Positions 24,402 through 32,749 of a DNA stretch of 64,000 nt are shown piece after piece (within the stretch, counting starts at the first letter, position 1; each line of letters starts with the position of its first letter). Position numbers and translations under genes: made by a program. The stretch spans positions 1 to 64,000 of the forward strand of contig CAZGHI010000008.1 of the NCBI GenBank assembly GCA_964525565.1. Direction: 5' to 3'. Source of the DNA: OLB6 sp964525565. Lineage in GTDB: Bacteria > Bacteroidota > Ignavibacteria > Kapaibacteriales > Kapaibacteriaceae. Below the pieces are notes generated by a model. That model worked only from the letters and a program-made list of their open reading frames with translations. It was not told the DNA's origin and searched no databases.

Positions 24402-26360
24402 CTACTTACCGGAAAAGGTATTCCAATATTGGATCTCGCGAATAGACTTATCTCCGCCAAGATCTTTCTTCTGTGCAATTGCTTCCTTCAGTGCTGCCGC
24501 CTTATCCGCATCATACCACCAGGTTGTTGCTATAGTGCCATACAGGTAGCTGAGCTGGGCAAAGCGTGGAAGGGCGTACTCGGGATACCCAAACTTATCC
24601 CAGTAAGCAAAACGTATTCCTTTGGGGTTCCACCAAAAACTCGACATGTATTCGTTATATGCAATTCCGTCTATCTCTTGTATGATCTCTACTTGCCGAC
24701 TTACGGAAAATGTAGAATCGTACTCCTCAAGAAGTTGATCCACCCGAGCGTTCTTAAAGCCCTGGATGTTGTTGTTGTCTGACTTATCTGCCAGCTTACT
24801 TGAAAGTGATGTTTCCGGGTTTGGCGTAATTAAACCTGAGTAGCCATATTGGAAAATCTGGAAATTCCTATCGTCAACTGCCTTTAGCATGGAATTCCAG
24901 TCCATGAATTTTATGCGCAGGTCAACACCAATTTTTCGTAATTCTTGTTGATATGGTGTCAACCAGCGCTCACTATCCTTGGTTATGGGGAGTTCGATTA
25001 CAAAAGGTTGGCCATTCTTTACAAGAATGCCTTCACTATTCCTTGATGTCCACCCAGCTTCGGCAAGCAATGCCGCTGCCGCCTTTGGATCGAATGTAAC
25101 TGGCTTGTTGTTCGGATTGGCGTAAACCGTATTGGGGTAATAGGTGTTGTAGGTTGTGTATTCGTTGTACAACAACTTGTCAACCAGCGTTTCCCTGGGA
25201 TATGCCATGATAAACGCTTTCCGAACACGGATGTCGTTAAACGGTGGTTTACGCATATTAAAGGTTAGCCCCATGGTTCCCATTGGACCGTTCGTATGTA
25301 CACGCATTCTGCGAATCCAACCGTTGCGAAGAGCATCATAACTAGTGTCGTTCACCAGCCACTCTGTACTCAGCATGCTATAGCGGAATAAGTCCACTTC
25401 ACCTGTTTTAAACTTTTCATACATCAAACTCATATTGTCTTTAACAACCACAAAGTTGATGTAGTCAAAGTTCGCTGTGTATTTAGCCGTTGGATAGTTA
25501 GCCGCCCAGTAGTCTGGTCTTCTCGTGCATCGCCACGACGCTCCGGCTTTAATGTCTTTCTCCAGGATGATGTAGGGACCTGACCCCGCAGGCATTGTGA
25601 AGTTATACTTCTCTAAAAACTCGGTGCCGGTAAGAGACCCGATTTCGTGGGCCGGCATAATGTGCAAAGCCGCACCAAAGTAGAGCAGGTTCCGAAAGTT
25701 CACTGTCTTCGCCTTCACCTCCACGATGTACTTGCTCTTTGCCACGGGCTGCTCAAATTTCCCATACACAAGCTGCGCCGATGGCTCAAGGATAGACGGA
25801 TCCATCATGAGATTCCATGTAGCAACAACGTCTTCGGCTGTCACCGGCTTTCCGTCGCTAAAGCGGGCGTTAGGGTCAATACGGAATGTAAAGGTTTTCT
25901 TGTCTTCTCCAATCTTCCAATGTGATGCCAGCGAAGGCATGTACTCGCGAGTTATTGGATGCGTTCCGAGAAGCGTCTCATAGACGATTGCTTTCATCTC
26001 AAAAATGGTTGTTATACTCGAGCCCTGTCCTTCAGGACGGAACGTATTGGGAAATTGCGATTCTGCAAAGGTAATTTCCCCCCCCTTCGTGGCACGTGCA
26101 TCACCAAAGTATTTGAGATCATCACCTTCCGCGATGTTGGTTACAAACCCCATGTTAGCGGCAATCTTCTCAAATCCGGCGCCTCCGAGACTATCCGGCA
26201 CGCTTGGATCTGCCCCGGGCGGCGTGTCGTACTTTTTCCACGTAATCTTGATATCTGAAACGGTTGATCGTTCTTTTCTTCCGCATCCGGAGAGCATAAT
26301 CGTTGCTACAATAGCCACACTAATCATTCCGATCGAAACCTGCAGAATGGACCGCTTCAT
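24402..26360 (-). CDS. peptide ABC transporter substrate-binding lipoprotein (YejA/OppA-like)
   Basis: Periplasmic binding protein that delivers peptides to the transporter encoded downstream. The 652-residue precursor has a lipoprotein signal (hydrophobic MISVAIVATIMLSGC, lipid-attached cysteine 26). The SBP family 5 fold is clear: FEMKAIVYETLLG, LASHWKIGEDKKTFTFRI and DGKPVTAEDVVATW early, then FNMRKPPFNDIRVRKAFIMA in the second lobe. The end resembles YejA, with a C-terminal WWYDADKAAALKEA. AGGAG (26366-26370) stands 5 bases before the ATG at 26360. A TAnnTTTG-like element (TAATATTG, 26394-26401) lies about 33 bases further up, giving a short 5' leader unlike the leaderless genes. An 8-base G tract encodes the glycines in ATKGGEITF. 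It is the first gene of the opp operon. Confidence 0.93.
   Translation of the reverse strand: MKRSILQVSIGMISVAIVATIMLSGCGRKERSTVSDIKITWKKYDTPPGADPSVPDSLGGAGFEKIAANMGFVTNIAEGDDLKYFGDARATKGGEITFAESQFPNTFRPEGQGSSITTIFEMKAIVYETLLGTHPITREYMPSLASHWKIGEDKKTFTFRIDPNARFSDGKPVTAEDVVATWNLMMDPSILEPSAQLVYGKFEQPVAKSKYIVEVKAKTVNFRNLLYFGAALHIMPAHEIGSLTGTEFLEKYNFTMPAGSGPYIILEKDIKAGASWRCTRRPDYWAANYPTAKYTANFDYINFVVVKDNMSLMYEKFKTGEVDLFRYSMLSTEWLVNDTSYDALRNGWIRRMRVHTNGPMGTMGLTFNMRKPPFNDIRVRKAFIMAYPRETLVDKLLYNEYTTYNTYYPNTVYANPNNKPVTFDPKAAAALLAEAGWTSRNSEGILVKNGQPFVIELPITKDSERWLTPYQQELRKIGVDLRIKFMDWNSMLKAVDDRNFQIFQYGYSGLITPNPETSLSSKLADKSDNNNIQGFKNARVDQLLEEYDSTFSVSRQVEIIQEIDGIAYNEYMSSFWWNPKGIRFAYWDKFGYPEYALPRFAQLSYLYGTIATTWWYDADKAAALKEAIAQKKDLGGDKSIREIQYWNTFSGK
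26078..26085. repeat. homopolymer tract, 8 C (G on coding strand)
   Basis: Eight C in the binding-protein gene, coding KGGE on the minus strand about 90 residues from the N terminus. It is the third G tract of eight or more in this operon. Confidence 0.95.
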
Positions 26361-26393
26361 GAAGACTCCTCAAGTGAAAATCATTTCGGGGCG

Positions 26394-26401
26394 CAATATT
26401 A
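26394..26401 (-). promoter_or_regulatory. TAnnTTTG-like element before the opp operon
   Basis: TAATATTG on the minus strand, one mismatch to TAnnTTTG, 33 bases before the ATG of the binding-protein gene. An AGGAG is present between it and the start, so this operon would have a conventional leader. No good TTG box at the proper distance was seen. Confidence 0.3.
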
Positions 26402-26429
26402 GCGAATCAATATACATATCTTGGCAGCT

Positions 26430-27359
26430 ATGCGTGTGATTTTACCATCAGATCTGTCTCATCGTGACCGTCACCAACTGCTTCTTGGTGGCGTTGCTCC
26501 TCGTCCCATTGCGTTAGTTGCCACAATCAGTGCAGAAGGTACTGTTAACCTGGCGCCATTTTCATTTTTTAATGCTTTTGCGTCAAACCCTCCGATTGTT
26601 GCCATTGGCCCTGCCATTGCAGCCAAGACCAAACTTCCGAAAGACACATACCTAAACATTCTCGCCACAGAGCAGTGTACGATAAGTATTGTAACCTACT
26701 CAATGGTGCATAAGACTAATCTTACGTCAGCCCCTTACCCCGCCTTCGTCAATGAATTCGATAAAGCCGGATTTACGCCATCTCCTTCCACACGTATTCG
26801 TCCACCGTGGGTTGCAGAGAGTCCATATGCGCTTGAATGTATTCTCATGCAGAATATCGAACTTCGGCGCGATATTGGTGGAAACGGTAATCTCATGCTC
26901 CTGGAGGTAGTGGCATTTCATGTTTCGGATAGTGTGTGGACTGACGGACGCATAGATCCACGGAAAATGGATGCGGTTGCTCGTATGGGAGGTGCATGGT
27001 ACACCCGTACACGCGACGTGTTCTCTGCACAGCAACCTCAGCACCTTCCAATTGGAATTGATTCGTTGCCGGACAACATCAAACGGAGTGTAATACTTAC
27101 CGGTAACGACCTAGCCCAGCTTGCCTATGTGGCAGAGCTGCCGGACCGCGATCCTTCGTTCCCTGTTTTTCATGAAGACTTCAAAGCCGATCATCTCGAT
27201 GTAGAGCTATCAAACAACAATCCGGAGGGTGCTTTGTACGTTGCCATGAACAACAACCTGCTCCACGATGAGAACCTTCTTCATTCTATTGCCCAGCTCT
27301 TTATTCATGCTGGGCGAATACACGAAGCATGGCAAACACTACTGCTCGGTAATCGTTAA
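26430..27359 (+). CDS. flavin reductase family protein
   Basis: FMN-binding split-barrel protein of the flavin reductase / flavoredoxin type; physiological partner unknown. The 309 residues open with an N-terminal barrel (VAPRPIALVATISAEGTVNLAPFSFFNAFASNPPIVAIG, a strong family signature for FMN binding). The barrel ends near residue 190 with WTDGRIDPRKMDAVARMGGAWYTRT. The C-terminal 100 residues are a separate helical region (DFKADHLDVEL onward) found in some homologues. ATG 26430 is chosen over a TTG at 26421, because TATCTTGG (26417-26424, one mismatch to TAnnTTTG) would overlap the latter and ends 5 bases before the ATG. The stop overlaps the convergent biotinyl carrier gene by 4 bases. 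Confidence 0.82.
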   Translation: MRVILPSDLSHRDRHQLLLGGVAPRPIALVATISAEGTVNLAPFSFFNAFASNPPIVAIGPAIAAKTKLPKDTYLNILATEQCTISIVTYSMVHKTNLTSAPYPAFVNEFDKAGFTPSPSTRIRPPWVAESPYALECILMQNIELRRDIGGNGNLMLLEVVAFHVSDSVWTDGRIDPRKMDAVARMGGAWYTRTRDVFSAQQPQHLPIGIDSLPDNIKRSVILTGNDLAQLAYVAELPDRDPSFPVFHEDFKADHLDVELSNNNPEGALYVAMNNNLLHDENLLHSIAQLFIHAGRIHEAWQTLLLGNR

Positions 27360-27880
27360 GAAGAAGCCTCCTCTGGTTCGATGGTGCATAGGCGGACGCC
27401 TTTTTCTACGGCTTGCCCTTCATGAGCACTAACCTCGCGAACAACACCGGCAAGCGGTGCAAGAATTGAGTTTTCCATTTTCATCGCCTCGAGCATGAAC
27501 AATGGATCGCCTTTACGAACGGTAGCGCCATCTGCAATGAGAATGGATTTCAGTAAACCGGGCATCGGCGCCTGCACACGAACGGAACGAGACCGCATAC
27601 CCGCAGAATTTTTCAGGATGGAAAAGAGTTCTTGATGTTCGGCCAACAGCACTCGTGCCGAATATGTATATCCAAGCACAGAGATTGTTGCCGTGTTCAT
27701 GCCATCCGTGCGGATCTGTACAGGAATGTTGTTTCCATTCACCGTTGCTATGTATTCATGCAATACAGTCGTTGATTGCAGGTGGACTTCGCAATTGCTG
27801 CCCACACACATCTCTGCGTCCACCTCGATATAATCTACGTGGCTGCTATCAGCAAGTTGAACGGCGTACAGTTTTCCCAT
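27356..27880 (-). CDS. biotinyl carrier protein of an acyl-CoA carboxylase
   Basis: Carries the biotin that shuttles CO2 from biotin carboxylase to the carboxyltransferase. The 174 residues end in a biotinyl domain: VQAPMPGLLKSILIADGATVRKGDPLFMLEAMKMEN, with biotin-attachment lysine 134 in the invariant EAMKMEN, then GVVREVSAHEGQAVEKG. The first 95 residues form a beta-rich region typical of the BT/linker part of acyl-CoA carboxylase alpha subunits. This suggests it derives from a split alpha subunit whose biotin carboxylase is elsewhere. The most likely partner in the window is the carboxyltransferase at 15.8-17.5 kb. ATG 27880 is preferred over an upstream ATG at 27910, which would overlap the preceding gene. 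TTATTTTG ends 4 bases before it, one mismatch to TAnnTTTG. Confidence 0.88.
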   Translation of the reverse strand: MGKLYAVQLADSSHVDYIEVDAEMCVGSNCEVHLQSTTVLHEYIATVNGNNIPVQIRTDGMNTATISVLGYTYSARVLLAEHQELFSILKNSAGMRSRSVRVQAPMPGLLKSILIADGATVRKGDPLFMLEAMKMENSILAPLAGVVREVSAHEGQAVEKGVRLCTIEPEEASS

Positions 27881-27894
27881 ACCGCAAAATAACT

Positions 27895-29127
27895 CTACCG
27901 TGCTGTACACGTAAGCAGGTAAAGACGGCCGCCCACAACTCCAATGGCTTTAAATGAATTGTCTCTTCTGTCGAACACTGCTCTGCCCATCTGATCACAC
28001 ATTCTCCCCATCACAACAGTGTTGGCTTCAACGTGAACAACAACCAGAGTGGTTGAACTGCACCATGCTACTGTTTCGCCGTCTGTGCTCACAGCTAAGC
28101 GTTCCGTGAGTGGTACTCCTGCCTTAATTAAATACCGCTTTCCGTTTAGTACGACAAAGTCTCCATTGTCCCGACTTGTATAAGCCATGAATGCGCCATT
28201 ATGAGAAAAAACGGGTGGGCCGGCCACAACACCTCGCGGGTACATCGCTGCATTGAAACCAACAACCTGACTGCCCATATAGGTTGTTCGATATGCAACG
28301 AGAGCATCAAATGGGCTTAGCGTTAACTCGGGGTCTGCCTGTGCAATAACGGGGCTTTCCCATGGTGCGGTGAAATCATCGGAATACACATATGTTCTCA
28401 TTTGTGAAGTTGCGTCAGTTGCTTGCCACGCCGCAATGGTACCAAATGGATTTAACTGAAGCGATGAAACCGACCGTGCGTTGGTGACTAGTTCCCTACT
28501 GCCGAGCATTACAGCAACAACACCGCCAGTTCGAAGACTGTACAGGCAATCACCGGTTGCCCATACTCCGGCTAACACAATGTTTTCACCACGAGCAATC
28601 TCCTTACCATTCATCATTAAAAAATCTTGTCCGGCTCTTCGTTCCAGCCATGCTACGGCAAAGCCCTGTGGGTCAAAGCGCAAACCGTGTGCTTGATACC
28701 CTGTTACATACGTACGTTCACCATTTGTTATTCGCCGGTTTGCACCTTCAACTTCTACCCACCACAATTCGTAGGACTGCGACGGAAAACCAATCGCTTC
28801 GATTGGAAGCGGATTGTGGGTGACACCGTTGGGCCGAATCACTACTGCAACATTTGATCGAACCCCACGCGCAGCCCATGTGCTGCCATCATAACTAAAA
28901 ATAGGTTTTGTTAGGGAATCGAAACTTCCATATTCCTTTCCGTCAACGATGAGCTGACGGAACTGGTCGTATGGCTGCGTGATTGCCCACCAATGCCCGG
29001 TTGTATCGATATCAAAGTCTATTACCTTGGCTACATTGTCCAGGATCAACGCATCGGAGCATTGGGCTTGCATGACCGTTGTGGCAGAAACAACGAAGAC
29101 AACAACAATTGCTATAGTACGTACCAT
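27895..29127 (-). CDS. secreted protein of unknown function, propeller-like
   Basis: Not a family I can name. It is exported: the N-terminal TIAIVVVFVVSATTVMQA is a Sec signal with cleavage before QCSD. The remaining 390 residues are rich in short beta repeats of about 40-45 residues built around patterns such as FSYDGSTWAARG, RFDPQGFAVAWLE, LNPFGTIAAW, SPFDALVAY, FSHNGAFMAYTS and STDGETVAW. These recur at regular distances and resemble TolB/WD40-type blades, so a six- or seven-bladed beta propeller is likely. There is no lipobox. The gene overlaps the preceding MTHFS gene by 16 bases and lies 14 bases before the biotinyl carrier start. Function is unknown. Confidence 0.7.
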   Translation of the reverse strand: MVRTIAIVVVFVVSATTVMQAQCSDALILDNVAKVIDFDIDTTGHWWAITQPYDQFRQLIVDGKEYGSFDSLTKPIFSYDGSTWAARGVRSNVAVVIRPNGVTHNPLPIEAIGFPSQSYELWWVEVEGANRRITNGERTYVTGYQAHGLRFDPQGFAVAWLERRAGQDFLMMNGKEIARGENIVLAGVWATGDCLYSLRTGGVVAVMLGSRELVTNARSVSSLQLNPFGTIAAWQATDATSQMRTYVYSDDFTAPWESPVIAQADPELTLSPFDALVAYRTTYMGSQVVGFNAAMYPRGVVAGPPVFSHNGAFMAYTSRDNGDFVVLNGKRYLIKAGVPLTERLAVSTDGETVAWCSSTTLVVVHVEANTVVMGRMCDQMGRAVFDRRDNSFKAIGVVGGRLYLLTCTAR

Positions 29128-29675
29128 CGTTCTTCCGTTGCAATTGCGGAAAGTGGAACATCTGTTTCGTCAACAGGGATTACCGGGCATTTCTGACATT
29201 CGAAGGCAATTCCGAGCCGGAATGCTGTTGTTTGCGATAAAAATCGGTCGTAGTACCCCCGACCGTATCCTAGACGGTTACACATGGAGTCGAAAGCAAC
29301 TACGGGCACAATCACGACATCTGATTCCATAAAGGATGATGCCGGTACAGCCTTTGTTCGATCTACCGGAACGGCAATCCCGAATTCTCCACTTTCCCAT
29401 TGTGTATCTCGTGTAACATGCACATGAAACAGGCGGTGTTCGGAGCCAGTTACAGGAACGAAGACATCCTTTCCGGTACTCCATGCATACTCCATGAGCA
29501 TGGAGGTAGGTACCTCATCCTCTGTTGCATGATATACATGAACCCTTTTCGCAAGCTGAAATGCCGGATGCTTATGGGCGCGTTCAAAGATGACCATGCT
29601 TGCATGTGCTCTCTGTTCAACCGTAATGCTCTTTCGGGTTTGTAGAGCAGTTTTTCGAAGTTCAGCTTTCGTCAC
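29112..29675 (-). CDS. 5-formyltetrahydrofolate cyclo-ligase (MTHFS)
   Basis: Converts 5-formyl-THF to 5,10-methenyl-THF using ATP, recycling folate in the cytoplasm. The 187 residues show the YgfA family layout: an N-terminal KAELRKTALQTRKSI helix, a central VHVYHATEDEVPTSML, then GIAVPV and VIVPVVAFDSMCNRLGYGRGYYDRFL. The glycine- and tyrosine-rich last motif binds nucleotide. GTG 29675 is preferred because GGAG stands 8 bases before it; an ATG at 29711 would overlap the EamA gene by 50 bases. Even from the GTG, the 5' end overlaps the upstream transporter gene by 14 bases, so the genes are likely co-transcribed. Confidence 0.9.
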   Translation of the reverse strand: MTKAELRKTALQTRKSITVEQRAHASMVIFERAHKHPAFQLAKRVHVYHATEDEVPTSMLMEYAWSTGKDVFVPVTGSEHRLFHVHVTRDTQWESGEFGIAVPVDRTKAVPASSFMESDVVIVPVVAFDSMCNRLGYGRGYYDRFLSQTTAFRLGIAFECQKCPVIPVDETDVPLSAIATEERWYVL

Positions 29676-30555
29676 GGTTTCGTCTCCAGAGCGTAAGAAT
29701 ATCCGGTACAATCACGGCTGTAAGCAGAATACATGCTCCGGCCCCCTGTCTCCACGTCCATACCTCGTATCCCGTTCCCAGTGCGACGACACTTGCAAAC
29801 AGAGGTTCCATGGAGAAAATAACTCCTGCGCGTACGGGGTGCGTATGTCGCTGAACACGTGTTTGCAACCAGGTGGTAATCACTGTAGCAAACAAGCCGC
29901 AATACAGCAGAGCAGCAATTAATGGTGTGGTGACGTTCACAGTAATCTGATCCCGTTCCAGTAGGAGTACAAACATTCCGGCAACCGCCGTAGTAACGAG
30001 GAATTGAAGCAATACAAGAAGGTTGCGATGCTCATCTGTGACTCCCGGTTTGCTTGTGACTTCGTCGAGTGCAACGATGTATCCGGCCCAACCAATAGCG
30101 CTAAGAAGCGTAAGTCCATCGCCAAGAAGGAAACCAAATCGTTCTGGTTCAATAAAAACATAGAGTCCAAGAAGAACAGCAACGGTACTGATAAGATTAA
30201 GCAGGGTCACCGATTGTTTACGAACAATGAGGTACACAAACGGAACAAATACAACGGTAGTGCCGGTAATGAAAGCAGAGGATGTGGCCGTTGTCTCAGA
30301 TAACCCAATACTCTGCAGCACGAATCCGATGCCAAACAGAAAGCCAAGGACAAGCCCATCTTTCGCTAGCTGCCTGTTAAGCAGCCGAAGCGATCTCCCC
30401 CACAACAAAAGACCGAAGAGACTGGCAAGTGCAAATCGGGCAACAACGAAACCAGATGGAGAAATCCATTCTAGTGCAGATTTCACAAGCACAAACGTGC
30501 CAGACCACAAGGCAGTCACGAGCACTAACAACAATTCCGCCCGTAATGTGGTCAC
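29662..30555 (-). CDS. EamA family drug/metabolite exporter (DMT superfamily)
   Basis: Inner-membrane transporter, probably an exporter of amino acids or other metabolites. The 297 residues have ten predicted helices in two EamA repeats of five. The first repeat starts ELLLVLVTALWSGTFVLVKSAL, the second LLSAIGWAGYIVALDEV. Family signatures are WSGTFVLVKSAL (with the usual W-G-xxF pattern) and, in helix 3-4, FGLLLWG and LGFLFGIGFVLQSIGLSET. The substrate is unknown. The ATG overlaps the dipeptidase stop by 4 bases and the end overlaps the MTHFS gene, so the three genes dipeptidase-EamA-MTHFS form a coupled group. Confidence 0.88.
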   Translation of the reverse strand: MTTLRAELLLVLVTALWSGTFVLVKSALEWISPSGFVVARFALASLFGLLLWGRSLRLLNRQLAKDGLVLGFLFGIGFVLQSIGLSETTATSSAFITGTTVVFVPFVYLIVRKQSVTLLNLISTVAVLLGLYVFIEPERFGFLLGDGLTLLSAIGWAGYIVALDEVTSKPGVTDEHRNLLVLLQFLVTTAVAGMFVLLLERDQITVNVTTPLIAALLYCGLFATVITTWLQTRVQRHTHPVRAGVIFSMEPLFASVVALGTGYEVWTWRQGAGACILLTAVIVPDILTLWRRNRDES

Positions 30556-31928
30556 ATGTATTCTGGCAATAAACTGTAGAAACGAATTGCAGCTTCGATG
30601 CCCTTGTGGAAATTATCCAAATGGAAGTGTTCGTTTGGAGAATGGAGATTTTCCGTACTAAGCCCAAAACCCATCAATACCACGGGAATGTTGAGCATCG
30701 AGGTAAATAGTTCGACAACCGGAATCGAACCGCCTTCACGCTGAAAAACACACTGCTTTCCAAAGGTTTGTTCCAATGCCGTAGCGGCAGCCCGTGTGGC
30801 CGGATTATCTCGGTCAACAACAACCGGGTTTGCACCGTGAAGATCTGTTACCTGCACCTTCACTCCCGGTGGTGTTACAGACTGAACATGCTTCCGCAAT
30901 AATTCCACAATCTGTTCGGCGCTCTGGTCAGGTACCAGTCGCATGCTCACCTTGGCCATTGCTCTCGAGGGTAGAACTGTTTTTGCACCATCGGATTGAT
31001 AACCACCGCCAATTCCGTTTACATCAAGCGTTGGACGAATCCATAGCTTCTCCAATGCCGTATATCCTTCCTCGCCTCCAAGGGACGGAACATCTACGTC
31101 TCTCATAATTCGATCTTCCTGCGAACCAAGTGCTGCCATTTCTTGCCGCTCTTGATCTGACACTGAACGAACTGCATCGTAGAAGCCGGGAATAGCGATA
31201 CGACCATCACTGTGATGCATCGAAGCGATGATCGTACATAATGCATTAAGCGGATTAACTACTGGACCGCCATATGCACCACTATGCAAATCGCGGTTTG
31301 GTCCCTGAACGTCAATTTGTACATAGGCTAAGCCACGGAGTCCGAGCACTAAACTTGGCTGGCCAGGTGCAAACATTGCCGTATCACTAACTACAACGGC
31401 ATCACAGCGAAGTTTATCGGCGTTTTGTTTTACGAAGGGGGCGAGATGAGTACTTCCAACCTCTTCTTCTCCTTCTATCAGCAGCTTGATGTTCACCGGT
31501 AATGGACCCGATGCCAGCAAGGTCTGAATGGCTTTCAGGTGAACAAACACCTGTCCCTTGTCGTCTGTAGCTCCACGGGCAAATACCTTTCCATCTTTTA
31601 CGACTGGATCGAATGGATCGTTCGTCCACAATTCCAGCGGATCTACGGGCTGAACATCGTAGTGTCCGTAGAACAAGATGGTTGGGGCATTCTCTCTATC
31701 GGCACGGTGTTCAGCATACACGATAGGATGCCCTGCAGTTTCGATGATTTCGGCAGTGGCAACACCAATTTGTAGGATGTGATCTCGTAGCCATTGTGCA
31801 CATTGCCGTACATGAGAACGGTGTTTATCCGATGTGCTGATTGATGGAATGGAAAGAAAGCTCAACAACTCTCTTTCGTGTTGTTCGGCATTCTGCATTG
31901 CCGTTTGTAAAGCCTGCGTTGAATCCAT
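30552..31928 (-). CDS. M20 family dipeptidase/metallopeptidase
   Basis: Zinc-dependent cytosolic dipeptidase of the M20 family (CNDP-like). In the 458 residues the metal-binding histidine and aspartate are in FYGHYDVQPVDPLELW, followed by DPFDPVVKDGKVFARGATDDKGQ (bridging Asp), and the catalytic EGEEEVGS. A dimerisation domain is inserted (about 190-350), beginning near LVLGLRGLAYVQIDVQGPNRDLHSGAYGG. The C-terminal metal histidine is in GFGLSTENLHSPNEHF. The motif NRDLHSGxYGG is characteristic of this clade. The ATG at 31928 is divergent from the Popeye gene. Physiologically it could degrade peptides imported by the transporter at 20-26 kb, but that link is inference only. Confidence 0.9.
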   Translation of the reverse strand: MDSTQALQTAMQNAEQHERELLSFLSIPSISTSDKHRSHVRQCAQWLRDHILQIGVATAEIIETAGHPIVYAEHRADRENAPTILFYGHYDVQPVDPLELWTNDPFDPVVKDGKVFARGATDDKGQVFVHLKAIQTLLASGPLPVNIKLLIEGEEEVGSTHLAPFVKQNADKLRCDAVVVSDTAMFAPGQPSLVLGLRGLAYVQIDVQGPNRDLHSGAYGGPVVNPLNALCTIIASMHHSDGRIAIPGFYDAVRSVSDQERQEMAALGSQEDRIMRDVDVPSLGGEEGYTALEKLWIRPTLDVNGIGGGYQSDGAKTVLPSRAMAKVSMRLVPDQSAEQIVELLRKHVQSVTPPGVKVQVTDLHGANPVVVDRDNPATRAAATALEQTFGKQCVFQREGGSIPVVELFTSMLNIPVVLMGFGLSTENLHSPNEHFHLDNFHKGIEAAIRFYSLLPEYM

Positions 31929-31988
31929 TGATATAGTGCTGGTTAGTAAGAAAGCGGTGTAAGATACGCGTTGTACTTGCTATCGTAC

Positions 31989-32720
31989 ATGGAAAGGGCG
32001 ATGTTTGTGGAATATCGTTGTATCGAAAACGACCGGAGGAATACCGAGGGCGTGGATTCAGAGCTCATACTACATCTGTCTTATCTGCTGTTGGTAGCAG
32101 CATCTCTGGTTCGTTCAATCCTCCCGCTCAGAGTGTTTGCAGCAGGTTCGGGAGTAGCTGCAGTTGCATACGACTGGCATATTGATCAAATGTCCATGGC
32201 ATTATGGGAGGGGGCTTTTGCCGTAATCAACATGGTTCAAATAGGAATCTTGATTTACGAACGTCGAAGGGCGAGACTTACCAACGAAGAAGAGGCACTC
32301 CGGCAACGCATGTTCGGACACCTTAGCGTGGTGGATTTCCACCGGCTCATCAGAACAGGAACCTGGGTTTCTACAAACGAAGGTGAGACGCTCACCACAC
32401 AGGGACAACCAGTTTCGCGTATTGTACTGCTAACAGATGGTGCCACATCGGTTGACGTTGACGGACGAATAGTAGCCTACTGCAGACAGGGTGATTTCAT
32501 TGGAGAAATGGCTTTTGTTTCCGGAAATGCCGCTTCTGCCACTGTCCGAACCATCGCAGCCACCAGATATCTTATGTGGAGATTTGCAGACTTAAAGCAT
32601 TTGCTACAAAAACATCCTGAAATCAGCACGGCTCTTCAGTCAGTTTTTAACCGGAATTTAATTGATAAATTGTCACGTGACGGAACGCAGGAATCCGAGA
32701 ATCAACAGTTAGCCACATAA
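31989..32720 (+). CDS. Popeye-domain cyclic nucleotide-binding membrane protein
   Basis: Bacterial member of the Popeye domain family, known in animals as the cAMP-binding POPDC membrane proteins; bacterial functions are unknown. From ATG 31989 it has 243 residues. A polar N terminus is followed by two or three membrane helices (about 28-92: HLSYLLLVAASLVRSILPL, then WEGAFAVINMVQIGILIY). A conserved linker LRQRMFGHLSVVDFHRLIRTG leads into a cyclic-nucleotide-binding fold with FIGEMAF (about 170-176). Canonical cAMP-binding cassettes have an arginine after the FGEhAh motif, but here the segment reads VSGNAASATV without it. The C-terminal part YLMWRFADLKHLLQKHPEI strongly resembles the matching POPDC segment. 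The start could also be TTG 31971 or GTG 32052. Confidence 0.82.
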   Translation: MERAMFVEYRCIENDRRNTEGVDSELILHLSYLLLVAASLVRSILPLRVFAAGSGVAAVAYDWHIDQMSMALWEGAFAVINMVQIGILIYERRRARLTNEEEALRQRMFGHLSVVDFHRLIRTGTWVSTNEGETLTTQGQPVSRIVLLTDGATSVDVDGRIVAYCRQGDFIGEMAFVSGNAASATVRTIAATRYLMWRFADLKHLLQKHPEISTALQSVFNRNLIDKLSRDGTQESENQQLAT

Positions 32721-32749
32721 CGACAGTTACCACCGATAGTAGCCAACAA

